Shown: positions 8,247-15,702 of the stretch, one piece after another | How the letters are laid out: each line of letters begins with the position of its first letter | Numbering within the stretch: the stretch's first letter is position 1 | Assembly (NCBI GenBank): GCA_943371025.1 | Contig: CALRTC020000003.1 | Location: 186,001 to 250,000 of the forward strand | Length of the DNA stretch: 64,000 nucleotides | Source: Niveispirillum sp943371025 | GTDB lineage: Bacteria > Pseudomonadota > Alphaproteobacteria > Azospirillales > Azospirillaceae | Direction of reading: 5' to 3' | Made by a program: the position numbers and the translations under genes | The notes under the pieces: model-generated | Told to the model about the DNA's origin: nothing | The model's database searches: none | What the model saw: the letters and a program-made list of their open reading frames with translations, nothing else

Positions 8247-9479
8247 TCATTCCACCCCGAACAGTTCCAGCTGCCAGCGCATCTCCGCTTCCGTCATCGG
8301 GTAATCGACCCCGTGGCGGGCATTCAGCAGCTTGGTGGGGGGCAGGCCGGACTTCAGTTGCAGCAGCCGGGCGCAGCGCATGGACAGGCCGGCGCGCCAG
8401 GCCAGCGCCGTGATGGCGCGGGCCGACTGCGTGTCGATGATCCGCTGCACCAGATCGGCGGGCAGGGCGGTGCGCAGGGCCAGCGCTTCGCGCACGAAGG
8501 GCTTGTCGCCCCAGGACAGCGCGTCCCAGATGGCGTTCTCGTCCAGCTTGCCTTCGGCTTTCAGGCGGGCGGCCTTGGTCTCCGGTGGTTCGCGCTTCAC
8601 ATAATCGCGGGCCCAGTCCAGCCGGCGCTGGGTGACGGCCACCACCTCCTGCCGGTCCTGCTTGTCAAAGCCCTTGCCAGCCAGTTCACCGCGTATGCTG
8701 TCTTCCACGATGCGGGCCAGCTTGCCCAGCAGCGACGGGGGCAGCAGCGGCTTGGCTGTGATCGTCCTGGCATCCAGGGCCGCCAGCGGCTTTTCCACCA
8801 GCCGTGACATGGTCCGGTCCGACAGGGCGGCACCGGGATTGGCCAGAAGGCTGGCCGTTGCCACCGGGTCGCCGGTGGCTGCGACGGCATCGGCCACCGG
8901 CGCCGATACATGGTCGCGTCGGGCGATGGCTTCCAGTACCCAGGGGACCGGCTGGGCGGCGACGATGGCCACCAGTTCTTCGTCCGTCACGGCCGTACAG
9001 CCGCGCAGCACCGGCTCCGCCACCTCCCGCGCCACATCGCGGGCCAGTTTGGAGATCAGGTCGGGCGGGGCTGAGGCCACGTCGCGCAGGGCGCTGGCCA
9101 CGGCCGCGCGCACGCGCACCACCTGGTCGGCGGCCAGCATGGTCAGCGCATGGTGGGCCAGATCGCGGATGGCGGCATGTTCGGTGCCGGTCAGATGGGG
9201 CAGGGCGCGCGCCAGCTTGCGGGACAGCAGCACGCGCACATCGGTATCGCGATCCCGGGCCAGACGCGGGGCCGCCTGCACCGGTGTCTCCGTACGGTGG
9301 GCCACGGCGCGGCGAACCAACGGGTCGTCATCGTCGGCCAGATAGAACAGCACCTCAGGCGGGACATCGGGACGCAGCGCCAGTTCGGCCCTGACCGTGG
9401 GGTCCCGGCTGCTGGCAAGGCTGCGCGCCTCCTCATAGGCCAGGGTGGCGTCGGAGGGCCGGGTGGGATCGCGCATCAC
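8247..9479 (-). CDS. DUF2336 family protein (HEAT-like repeats)
   Basis: A 410-residue soluble protein made of helical repeats such as RDPTVRAELALRPDVPPEVLFYLADDDDPLVRRAVA and DRDTDVRVLLSRKLA, with the DUF2336 pattern typical of Alphaproteobacteria. The N-terminal half carries HEAT-like helices with conserved Asp and Arg; the C-terminal half is helical and ends YPMTEAEMRWQLELFGVE. The function of the family is unknown. Repeats of this kind normally form protein-binding surfaces. It is convergent with the TPR gene (37 bp apart) and divergent from the binding-protein gene to its right. Confidence 0.8.
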   Translation of the reverse strand: MMRDPTRPSDATLAYEEARSLASSRDPTVRAELALRPDVPPEVLFYLADDDDPLVRRAVAHRTETPVQAAPRLARDRDTDVRVLLSRKLARALPHLTGTEHAAIRDLAHHALTMLAADQVVRVRAAVASALRDVASAPPDLISKLARDVAREVAEPVLRGCTAVTDEELVAIVAAQPVPWVLEAIARRDHVSAPVADAVAATGDPVATASLLANPGAALSDRTMSRLVEKPLAALDARTITAKPLLPPSLLGKLARIVEDSIRGELAGKGFDKQDRQEVVAVTQRRLDWARDYVKREPPETKAARLKAEGKLDENAIWDALSWGDKPFVREALALRTALPADLVQRIIDTQSARAITALAWRAGLSMRCARLLQLKSGLPPTKLLNARHGVDYPMTEAEMRWQLELFGVE

Positions 9480-9606
9480 GGGGGCGCCAGGGAAAGGGCG
9501 GGATCGGACATGGCCCCACGATCCTCTATCCGCATTCGCCTTTCAACGGTCAAAAACTGCCTATCGCGGTGATAAACCGCAACAAAACCGTGTCATCATT
9601 CCCATG

Positions 9607-9623
9607 ATTGCCCGTCGGGCAAT
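9607..9623. promoter_or_regulatory. 17-bp palindrome upstream of a periplasmic binding-protein gene
   Basis: ATTGCCCG-T-CGGGCAAT is a perfect dyad with a 1-bp centre. It lies 23 bp before the chosen start at 9646, in a position suitable for an operator or a short leader hairpin. An alternative ATG at 9604 would put it inside the coding sequence. Confidence 0.45.
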
Positions 9624-9645
9624 TGTATCGCAGATGGGGGCGGGT

Positions 9646-10413
9646 ATGCGGATAGCGGTCTTTGCCTTGGCGTTCTCGACCATGCTGGCCCTTTCGGGCG
9701 CCGCGTCGGCGGCCGAGCCAATCCGGCTGCGGGCAGATGCCTGGTGCCCCTATAATTGCGCGCCGGATGCCGAAAAGCCGGGCTACATGGTGGAGATTGC
9801 CCGGCTTCTGTTCGCCGACAGCGGGGTCGACTACCAGCTGATGCCCTGGACGCGCGCCGTGGAAGAGGCGCGGGAGGGCAAGGTGGATGCGGTGGCTGGC
9901 GCCACGGCGGAAGATGCGGCGGGGTTGGCCTTCGGTAAGCAGGCGCTGGGTGCCAGCCAGAACGTCATCATCACCCGCCGGGGAGATCCCTGGCGCTATG
10001 CAGGTCCGGCCAGCCTGGCGGGGCGCAAGCTGGCGGCTGTGCGCGATTATGCCTACGGCGATGAACTGGACGCCTATATCAAGGCTCATGAGAAGGATGG
10101 CGGCCGGTTGGAACTGGTATCGGGCGACGATGTCACCGACCAGAACCTGAAAAAGCTGCTGGCCGGCCGCGTGGACGCCGTGGTCGAAGATCGCAACGTC
10201 GTCGAATTCGCCTTGGTGGCTCAGGGCATGGAAGGGTTGGTCGAACAGCAGCCCGTGGGACCGGCCGAGCCGCTCTATCTGGCCTTCGCCCCCGGTCCGG
10301 CTGGCGCGGAGAGGGCGGCGAAGCTGGATGCGGGTATCCAGACGCTGCGCCAGTCTGGCGAACTGCGGCGAATCCTGGCCCGCTATGGCCTCAGCGACTG
10401 GCAAACGAAGTGA
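9646..10413 (+). CDS. Extracellular solute-binding protein, family 3
   Basis: A 255-residue periplasmic binding protein. Residues 1-23 form a signal peptide (MRIAVFALAF..., cleaved after ASAA), then a bilobed SBP_bac_3 fold: LRADAWCPYNCAPDAEKPGYMVEIARLLF is the typical first strand and helix, and VDYQLMPWTRAVEEAREGKVDAV follows. Two cysteines near the start of the mature protein (CPYNC) are unusual. The start at 9646 gives the cleanest signal peptide and has a G-rich ribosome site; ATGs at 9634 and 9604 are alternatives. No permease or ATPase is adjacent, so it may be an orphan binding protein or a sensor partner. The ligand is unknown. Confidence 0.85.
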   Translation: MRIAVFALAFSTMLALSGAASAAEPIRLRADAWCPYNCAPDAEKPGYMVEIARLLFADSGVDYQLMPWTRAVEEAREGKVDAVAGATAEDAAGLAFGKQALGASQNVIITRRGDPWRYAGPASLAGRKLAAVRDYAYGDELDAYIKAHEKDGGRLELVSGDDVTDQNLKKLLAGRVDAVVEDRNVVEFALVAQGMEGLVEQQPVGPAEPLYLAFAPGPAGAERAAKLDAGIQTLRQSGELRRILARYGLSDWQTK

Positions 10414-10443
10414 TGGTGGATCGCATACCACCCACGATGGACA

Positions 10444-11238
10444 TCAGCTGTTCTTACCGGCGTCCACAATGCGGTCGACCGTGCCATCCATCTGCATGCC
10501 CAGCAGCACGGCGTTGAAGCGGGTGATGATGGCCGGGTCGATATTGGCGGCGGTGGAGAAAATGACATATGCCTGATGTTCGCTGATGCGCATCGGGTGC
10601 GCCTCCACCGCGTCCGCCTGCCCCATCTGGGCGGCGCGGGCCATGGCGATGCGGTAGCCGTCCAGGAATCCATCGATGCGACCGCGCAGCAGCATGTTCA
10701 TGGCGCTTTCGCCATTCTGCACAATGACCAGATTGTCCACCAGGGCGCCGTTATTCAGCAGGCTTTCGAATTCCTGGCTGTATTTGCTGCCGGCTGTGGC
10801 GCCCAGCCGGAATTTGCTGGCAGCAAGTGCCGTCAGATCATCCAGCGGGAAATCCACCGAACTGCCCTTGCGTACGATCAGGGCATTGCGCCCCTGGCGC
10901 AACGGCTGTGAAAAAAGCCCGAAAGCCTCCCGCTCTGCCGTACGGGCCACGCCCGGCACGGCATCGACCTTGCCTTCCTGAATCAGGACCATGGCGCGCG
11001 CCCGCGGGACAGCGATCCATTCCATGGCACACGGCATGCGCCGCCCGATCTCATTGATCAGATCGACATCGATGCCGGTCGGCGGGCCTGCGCGTTGGGA
11101 GATCTGATAGGGGGGCAGGTCGGTGGCGGCCAGACGCAGCGTGCATGAAGCCGGTTCCGCCGATGCGGCCATCGGTTGGGTCGCAGCAAGACAAAGAGCC
11201 GTCAGGGCGGTCCGCAGGAACAACATATGTGAAGTCAT
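10444..11238 (-). CDS. Extracellular solute-binding protein, family 3 (second copy)
   Basis: A protein of about 264 residues with a signal peptide ending AASA and an SBP_bac_3 domain: LRLAATDLPPYQISQRAGPPTGIDVDLINEIGRRM at the start of the mature part, then PRARAMVLIQEGKVDAVPGVARTAERE. Several in-frame starts exist (11256, 11238, 11226) and none has a strong ribosome site; 11238 gives a normal signal peptide. It is convergent with the neighbouring binding-protein gene, 30 bp apart, and no transporter gene lies close. The two proteins are similar in fold but clearly diverged, so this is not a recent duplication. Confidence 0.83.
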   Translation of the reverse strand: MTSHMLFLRTALTALCLAATQPMAASAEPASCTLRLAATDLPPYQISQRAGPPTGIDVDLINEIGRRMPCAMEWIAVPRARAMVLIQEGKVDAVPGVARTAEREAFGLFSQPLRQGRNALIVRKGSSVDFPLDDLTALAASKFRLGATAGSKYSQEFESLLNNGALVDNLVIVQNGESAMNMLLRGRIDGFLDGYRIAMARAAQMGQADAVEAHPMRISEHQAYVIFSTAANIDPAIITRFNAVLLGMQMDGTVDRIVDAGKNS

Positions 11239-11432
11239 GACGCATAGAATTCGCATAAATTTGTATGGAATGTAACAGCCAATTCGGATTGCCCCGTATG
11301 GGCCAGTCTCACACCATTGCATGGCGCCGCCAGCGGCGGGCAGGGCAGGGTCAAGCCGGCTGCACTTGCCCTATGGCGATCCGGCGGTTACCACCAAGAC
11401 ACGAAGTCCTTGTCAGCATTGTTGAAAGCGCC

Positions 11433-12551
11433 ATGACCGACGGCCCCCTTTCCGTCTATCGCGCCCGCCGTGGCACCGGCACGCTGAAGGCCGATCCGGC
11501 CCAGGAGCTGGCGGCGGAGAAGCTGGAAAGCCTCTGGCACGCCCTGAAGGGCTATCGCCCAGCCACCGGCCAGACGGGCTGGCGTGCCCGTTTCGGCCTG
11601 ACCCGTCGGCCCGATCCGGCGCCGCAGGGCCTCTATATCTATGGCGACGTGGGCCGCGGCAAGTCCATGCTGATGGACCTGTTCTTCGAAACCGCACCGG
11701 TTGAGGAGAAGGTCCGCGTGCATTTCCATGCGTTCATGCTGAAGGTGCATGAACGCATGCATGCCATCCGCCAGGAAGGCCGCGCCAAGGGCGGGGACGA
11801 GGTGGTGGAGGTGGCGAAGGAGATCGCGGCCCAGGGCTGGCTGCTCTGCTTCGACGAATTCCATGTCACCGACATCACCAACGCCATGATCCTGGGCCGC
11901 CTGTTCACGGCGCTGTTCGACATGGGTGTCGTCGTCGTCGCCACCAGCAACTGGCCGCCGGATGACCTCTACAAGGATGGCCTGAACCGGCAGCTGTTCC
12001 TGCCCTTCATCGCCCTGCTGAAGGACAAGCTGGATGTGCTGCATCTGGCATCGGAGCGGGATTACCGTCTGGCCCGGCTGATGGGGGCCAAGGTCTATCA
12101 TTATCCGCTGGGACATGCGTCGAAGCAGGCGATGGCCCAGACCTTCACCGACCTGACGGACGGGGAGACGCCCGTCGCCACCCATCTGACGGTTCAGGGC
12201 CGCCGGGTGGACGTGCCGCGCAGCGCCAGGGGCGTGGCCTGGTTCAGCTTTGACGAACTCTGCGCCCGGCCGCTGGGGGCCGGTGACTATCTGGCCATCG
12301 CCACCCATTTCCATACGGTGCTGATCGACATGGTCCCCCGCCTGACAGAGGCGCAGCGCAACGAGGCCAAGCGCTTCATGACCCTGATCGACGCGCTGTA
12401 CGAGCATAAGGTGAATACCATCATCGCGGCCGAAGTGGCGCCCGAACGCATCTATGCCGAAGGCAGCCATGCCTTCGAATTCCAGCGCACGGTCAGCCGC
12501 ATGATGGAAATGCAGGCGGAAGACTATCTCGCCCGTCCGCATCTGACCTGA
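11433..12551 (+). CDS. zapE: Cell division protein ZapE (AFG1-like ATPase)
   Basis: An AFG1/ZapE family AAA ATPase of 372 residues, the normal length. Walker A is GDVGRGKS at 71-78, preceded by GLYIY as in the family; Walker B is LLCFDEFHVTDI; ATSNWPPDDLY is the sensor region. ZapE acts at the inner face of the membrane on the Z-ring and is ATP-dependent in E. coli. The ATG at 11433 precedes a typical N-terminal segment (YRARRGTGTLKADPAQELAAEKLESLW). An upstream in-frame extension to 11265 is less likely. The RHH gene follows after 17 bases. Confidence 0.95.
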   Translation: MTDGPLSVYRARRGTGTLKADPAQELAAEKLESLWHALKGYRPATGQTGWRARFGLTRRPDPAPQGLYIYGDVGRGKSMLMDLFFETAPVEEKVRVHFHAFMLKVHERMHAIRQEGRAKGGDEVVEVAKEIAAQGWLLCFDEFHVTDITNAMILGRLFTALFDMGVVVVATSNWPPDDLYKDGLNRQLFLPFIALLKDKLDVLHLASERDYRLARLMGAKVYHYPLGHASKQAMAQTFTDLTDGETPVATHLTVQGRRVDVPRSARGVAWFSFDELCARPLGAGDYLAIATHFHTVLIDMVPRLTEAQRNEAKRFMTLIDALYEHKVNTIIAAEVAPERIYAEGSHAFEFQRTVSRMMEMQAEDYLARPHLT

Positions 12552-12568
12552 CACTGGGAGGCCGTAGC

Positions 12569-12790
12569 ATGACAGAGGTCCGTAAACGCTCCGTCATGAT
12601 CGCCGGCCACCCGACCAGTGTGACCCTGGAGGAGCCCTTCTGGGAGGCGCTCAAAGAACTGGCGGTGGCGGAAGGTGTGTCGGTCAACGCGCTGATCGAA
12701 CGCATCGATGCCTCGCGCACGGGCAATCTGTCGTCGGCGCTGCGGGTATATGTGCTGATGGCGTTGCGGACGTCGAGCCCAGGCGCTTAA
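12569..12790 (+). CDS. Ribbon-helix-helix domain protein
   Basis: A 73-residue protein of the RHH_4 type. A basic beta-strand near the N-terminus (RKRSVMIAGHPTSVTLE) leads to two helices (PFWEALKELAVAEGVSVNALIERI), and SSALRVYVL follows. Proteins like this are common in Alphaproteobacteria and are presumed DNA binders. It probably shares the zapE transcript. Its stop overlaps the end of the convergent antitoxin gene by 4 bp. Confidence 0.85.
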   Translation: MTEVRKRSVMIAGHPTSVTLEEPFWEALKELAVAEGVSVNALIERIDASRTGNLSSALRVYVLMALRTSSPGA

Positions 12791-13149
12791 AGGGCCAAGG
12801 CAAGGTCGAAGGTGATGCCGCCATAGTCGGCATGCAGGCCGCCAGCATCATCCCGGTCGATCAAACCGTGATCAACCAGGGTCGCAACATCAGCATGTAC
12901 ATTCCGATAGTCCCGTCCAAGCCGTTGTGCCAAGGCCCGGATGCTCGATGCCGATTCTGCATGGACCGCTCGCAGCAGGTCCAATCGCCGCGGCGTCAGC
13001 ACCGAGGCCGCATCCTGCAATGTGCCGAAGCTCAAGTGACGTTCATTCACGTCTTCACCGGCCACCGCGCGGTTCCAGGCAGAGATGAAGCGCTGGCCCA
13101 TGTTTTCCAGGTTGGCCTTGCCACCGATATGGATATTGAGCGTGCTCAT
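12787..13149 (-). CDS. Winged-HTH antitoxin partner of the TumE-type toxin
   Basis: A 120-residue predicted DNA-binding protein of the HVO_A0114 type. The winged helix is in the C-terminal half: LTPRRLDLLRAVHAESASSIRALAQRLGRDYRNVHADVATLVDHGLI. It overlaps the toxin gene by 4 bases (ATGA), the usual arrangement for the toxin-first TumE/TumA systems, where the HTH protein neutralises the toxin and represses the operon. I infer that it binds the palindrome at 13445-13480. Confidence 0.82.
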   Translation of the reverse strand: MSTLNIHIGGKANLENMGQRFISAWNRAVAGEDVNERHLSFGTLQDAASVLTPRRLDLLRAVHAESASSIRALAQRLGRDYRNVHADVATLVDHGLIDRDDAGGLHADYGGITFDLALAL

Positions 13150-13436
13150 ATTTCAACTTCTCCTGATGCCGCTACATCCGCCAGAAAATCGTGGATCAAT
13201 TGCTCCACGCTACTGAACTGGTAAGGGAGTTCCTGGTCGCCCATGTGGCGATGGTCCCCTTTCCCGCGCTCATTGTCATAGCCGACAAGGCGCCGACCGT
13301 TCTTTCCATAGAAGAGACTATATTTGAACAAATGCTCCGCCGGCGGTACCGGGGATGGAATCCGCCAAATACGCATCTCGACAATCGCTCCCGATGGCAA
13401 GGTGCGTTTGTCCCGGAAAATCAGTGTCGCTGGCAT
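13146..13436 (-). CDS. tumE: TumE family toxin (formerly DUF6516)
   Basis: A 96-residue protein matching the TumE pattern: LIFRDKRTLPSGAIVEMRIWRIPSPVPPAEHLFKYSLFYG near the start, then VGYDNERGKGDHRH and PYQFSSVEQLIHDFLADV. The family inhibits growth and is counteracted by an HTH antitoxin; the exact target is not certain. I chose the ATG at 13436 rather than 13472. It fits the family length, and a -35/-10 pair (TTGACG, 18 bp, CATAAT) ends only 6 bases before it, which would give a leaderless message. The 13472 start would place the operator inside the gene. Confidence 0.85.
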   Translation of the reverse strand: MPATLIFRDKRTLPSGAIVEMRIWRIPSPVPPAEHLFKYSLFYGKNGRRLVGYDNERGKGDHRHMGDQELPYQFSSVEQLIHDFLADVAASGEVEI

Positions 13437-13444
13437 CGTCTGAT

Positions 13445-13480
13445 TATGGTGTAAATTGCCATATGGCGTCAATAACCATA
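13445..13480 (-). promoter_or_regulatory. Promoter and bipartite palindromic operator of the TumE module
   Basis: The symmetric site TATGGT-N7-GCCATATGGC-N7-ACCATA spans 36 bp. The inner dyad is 13458-13467 and the outer arms are 13445-13450 and 13475-13480. It overlaps a minus-strand promoter with -35 TTGACG at 13472-13467 and -10 CATAAT at 13448-13443. This is the layout expected for autorepression by the HTH antitoxin. Confidence 0.72.
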
Positions 13481-13490
13481 CATCGCGTCT

Positions 13491-13679
13491 CTACTTCTTG
13501 AAGAAGGCCGCGGCGGCGGCGGCCACGTCCTGCTTGTCCTTGATGGTGGCCTTCACGCGGACGATCTCCGCCTCCAGCGCTGCGATGTAATCCTGCAGGT
13601 CGCCGACGGACAGGCTGTTCAGGTCCAGGGGCTTGGCCGGCTTCTTCGTCGGCAGCAATTCATCCAGATCGAATGCCAT
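13491..13679 (-). CDS. DUF1192 domain protein
   Basis: A 62-residue alphaproteobacterial protein with the DUF1192 pattern: an acidic, proline-containing N-terminus (FDLDELLPTKKPAKPLDLNSLSVGDLQDYIAALEAEI) followed by a single coiled-coil helix and a short AAAAAAFFKK tail. Function unknown; a structural or regulatory role through the coiled coil is possible. It is divergent from the quinone oxidoreductase gene, a pairing seen elsewhere in Alphaproteobacteria. Confidence 0.9.
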   Translation of the reverse strand: MAFDLDELLPTKKPAKPLDLNSLSVGDLQDYIAALEAEIVRVKATIKDKQDVAAAAAAFFKK

Positions 13680-13768
13680 GGGTGACCTCCCTCACTTTGT
13701 CTTGCGCGCATTCTGCGGTATCAGGCGGAAGACCGCAATTGCCGGACCTTGAACCAAGGAGAGCCCCC

Positions 13769-14764
13769 GTGACCCTGCCACAGACCATGCGCGCCGTGGA
13801 GATCACCCAGCCCGGTGGGCCGGAGGTGCTGGTGCCTACCACCCGTCCCGTGCCGCAGCCGGCGGCGGGGGAAGTGCTGATCCGGGTGGCGGTGGCGGGT
13901 GTCAACCGGCCGGATGTGGTACAGCGCCAGGGGCTGTATCCACCGCCGCCGGGCGCCAGCGACCTGCCGGGCCTGGAAGTGGCCGGCACCATCGCCGCCA
14001 TCGGCCCGGACGTCACGGGCTGGCAGGTGGGGGACACGGTCTGCGCCCTGCTGGGCGGTGGTGGCTATGCCGAATATGCCACGGCCCCGGTCGGCCAGTG
14101 CCTGCCCGTGCCTGAAGGTTTGGATATGGTTCAGGCGGCGGCCCTGCCGGAAACGGTGATGACCGTCTGGACCAACGTGTTCGAACGCGCCGGCCTGCTG
14201 CCTGGCGAAAGCCTGCTGGTCCATGGCGGGACCAGCGGCATCGGCACCATCGCCATCCAACTGGCCAAGGCGATGGGGGCCACGGTCTTTGCCACGGCTG
14301 GCGGGCCCGAAAAGGCAGCCGCCTGTGCGGCCCTGGGGGCTGACCACGCCATCGACTACAAGACACAGGACTTCGTGGCCGTGGTGAAGGAAGCCACGGG
14401 CAAACGCGGGGTGGATGTGGTGCTGGACATGGTCGGCGGCGATTATCTGCCGCGCAATATCGATTGTCTGGCCATGGATGGACGCCATGTCTCCATCGCC
14501 TTTCTGCGCGGGCCCAAGGTGGAACTGAACCTGATGCCGGTGATGCTGAAGCGGCTGACCCTGACCGGGTCCACCCTGCGCGCCCGGTCGGCCGGTCAGA
14601 AGCGGGCCTTGGCGGCGGCCGTGCAGGAGAAGGTCTGGCCCTTGATCAGTGCGGGCAAGGTGCGCCCCGTCATCGCCGCCACCTTCCCCCTGGAACAGGC
14701 GGCCGATGCCCATCGGTTGATGGAAAGTTCCGCCCATGTCGGCAAGATCATGCTGACACTGTGA
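13769..14764 (+). CDS. NAD(P)H quinone oxidoreductase, PIG3/Qor type
   Basis: A zinc-independent medium-chain dehydrogenase of 331 residues. The N-terminal GroES-like domain has NRPDVVQRQGLYPPPPGASDLPGLEVAG. The Rossmann domain carries LLVHGGTSGIGTIAIQLAKAMGA, the NADPH-binding loop of the PIG3 group. These enzymes reduce quinones by one or two electrons with NADPH. The GTG at 13769 is chosen because AAGGAGA lies six bases upstream; an ATG at 13787 is the alternative. Confidence 0.92.
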   Translation: MTLPQTMRAVEITQPGGPEVLVPTTRPVPQPAAGEVLIRVAVAGVNRPDVVQRQGLYPPPPGASDLPGLEVAGTIAAIGPDVTGWQVGDTVCALLGGGGYAEYATAPVGQCLPVPEGLDMVQAAALPETVMTVWTNVFERAGLLPGESLLVHGGTSGIGTIAIQLAKAMGATVFATAGGPEKAAACAALGADHAIDYKTQDFVAVVKEATGKRGVDVVLDMVGGDYLPRNIDCLAMDGRHVSIAFLRGPKVELNLMPVMLKRLTLTGSTLRARSAGQKRALAAAVQEKVWPLISAGKVRPVIAATFPLEQAADAHRLMESSAHVGKIMLTL

Positions 14765-14784
14765 GCGGTGAAGCGGTTTCAAAA

Positions 14785-14955
14785 CCACCGGGATGCGAAA
14801 GAATCCCGTGGCTTGTACCGTTCCGGAACGGTATAGGAGAAGGGTCGTTGACTTGTCCGTCCGGTTGGCTGCGCGGGGCCCCTCCCGCGCGCGACGGGCG
14901 GCTTTTGCGTTCGCGGGTCATTTGACAGGTCATTTTCCGCCGGATTTTCCCGGCG
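14785..14955 (+). promoter_or_regulatory. Leader of trcR with two hairpins and an 18-bp perfect palindrome
   Basis: Three dyads lie in the 211 bp between the oxidoreductase and trcR. A bulged 9-bp hairpin is at 14785-14811, perhaps the oxidoreductase terminator, although it has no T-run. The perfect palindrome TACCGTTCCGGAACGGTA is at 14816-14833. A 6-bp hairpin (CGCCGG/CCGGCG, loop ATTTTC) is at 14938-14955, 20 bases before the trcR start. The palindrome is a good candidate operator. Confidence 0.55.
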
Positions 14956-14975
14956 AAGCGTTTCGAGGAGGAAGC

Positions 14976-15584
14976 ATGGCACTGCCCCTGATGCCGAAGG
15001 CCACTGCCGTCTGGCTGGTCGAGAACACCAGTCTTACGTTCGAGCAGGTCGCGGAGTTCTGCGGCATGCACGAGCTTGAGGTGCAGGCCATCGCCGACGG
15101 CGAGGTTGCGGTGGGCATGGTCGGCCGTGACCCGATTGCCGGCGGTGAACTGACGGCGGCCGAAATCGCCCGTGTCGAGGCCAATCCCAACCTGAAGCTG
15201 AAGATGCGCGAGCAGGACCTGCCGCAGCCGGTCGCCCGCTCCAAGGGCCCGCGCTATACGCCGGTCACCAAGCGCGGCGACAAGCCGGATGCCATCGCCC
15301 ATCTGCTGAAGGCCCATCCGGAACTGTCCGACGCGCAGATATGCAAGCTGATCGGCACGACCAAGCCGACCATTGCCGCCGTGCGTGACAAGACCCACTG
15401 GAACGCCGCCAATATCAAGGCACGCAATCCCGTCCTGCTGGGCCTGTGCAGCCAGCGTGAACTGGATGCATCGCTGGAAAAGGCCCGCAAGGGCCGGCCG
15501 GAAGTCGAGACGCCGGATATGGACGCCATCGACGAGGATATGGACCCGACCTTGGCCGGGGACGAGGACGATACGGAAGAATAA
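14976..15584 (+). CDS. trcR: Cell cycle transcriptional regulator TrcR (DUF1013)
   Basis: A 202-residue DUF1013 protein, the family of Caulobacter TrcR. It starts MALPLMPKATAVWLVENTSLTFEQVAEFC, the usual sequence, with an HTH-like segment LSDAQICKLIGTTKPTIAAVRD at about 115-136 and a very acidic tail rich in Asp and Glu. In Caulobacter this protein is associated with RNA polymerase and cell-cycle genes; that role is known from the family, not from this sequence. The ATG at 14976 follows a strong GAGGAGG. A clean terminator ends the gene. Confidence 0.9.
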   Translation: MALPLMPKATAVWLVENTSLTFEQVAEFCGMHELEVQAIADGEVAVGMVGRDPIAGGELTAAEIARVEANPNLKLKMREQDLPQPVARSKGPRYTPVTKRGDKPDAIAHLLKAHPELSDAQICKLIGTTKPTIAAVRDKTHWNAANIKARNPVLLGLCSQRELDASLEKARKGRPEVETPDMDAIDEDMDPTLAGDEDDTEE

Positions 15585-15610
15585 GCGGACCTATCGGTTT
15601 CGCGTGGAAT

Positions 15611-15647
15611 GGCCGGCCTCCAGATGGATGCCGGCCTTTTTCTTTTT
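15611..15647 (+). terminator. Rho-independent terminator of trcR
   Basis: Stem GGCCGGC/GCCGGCC (15611-15617 with 15630-15636) with a 12-base loop, followed directly by TTTTTCTTTTT. Confidence 0.9.
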
Positions 15648-15702
15648 GGGCGCCGTTACGATATCCTGCGCGTCGATCAATGCCAAACCAGGGGGATAGG
15701 GC

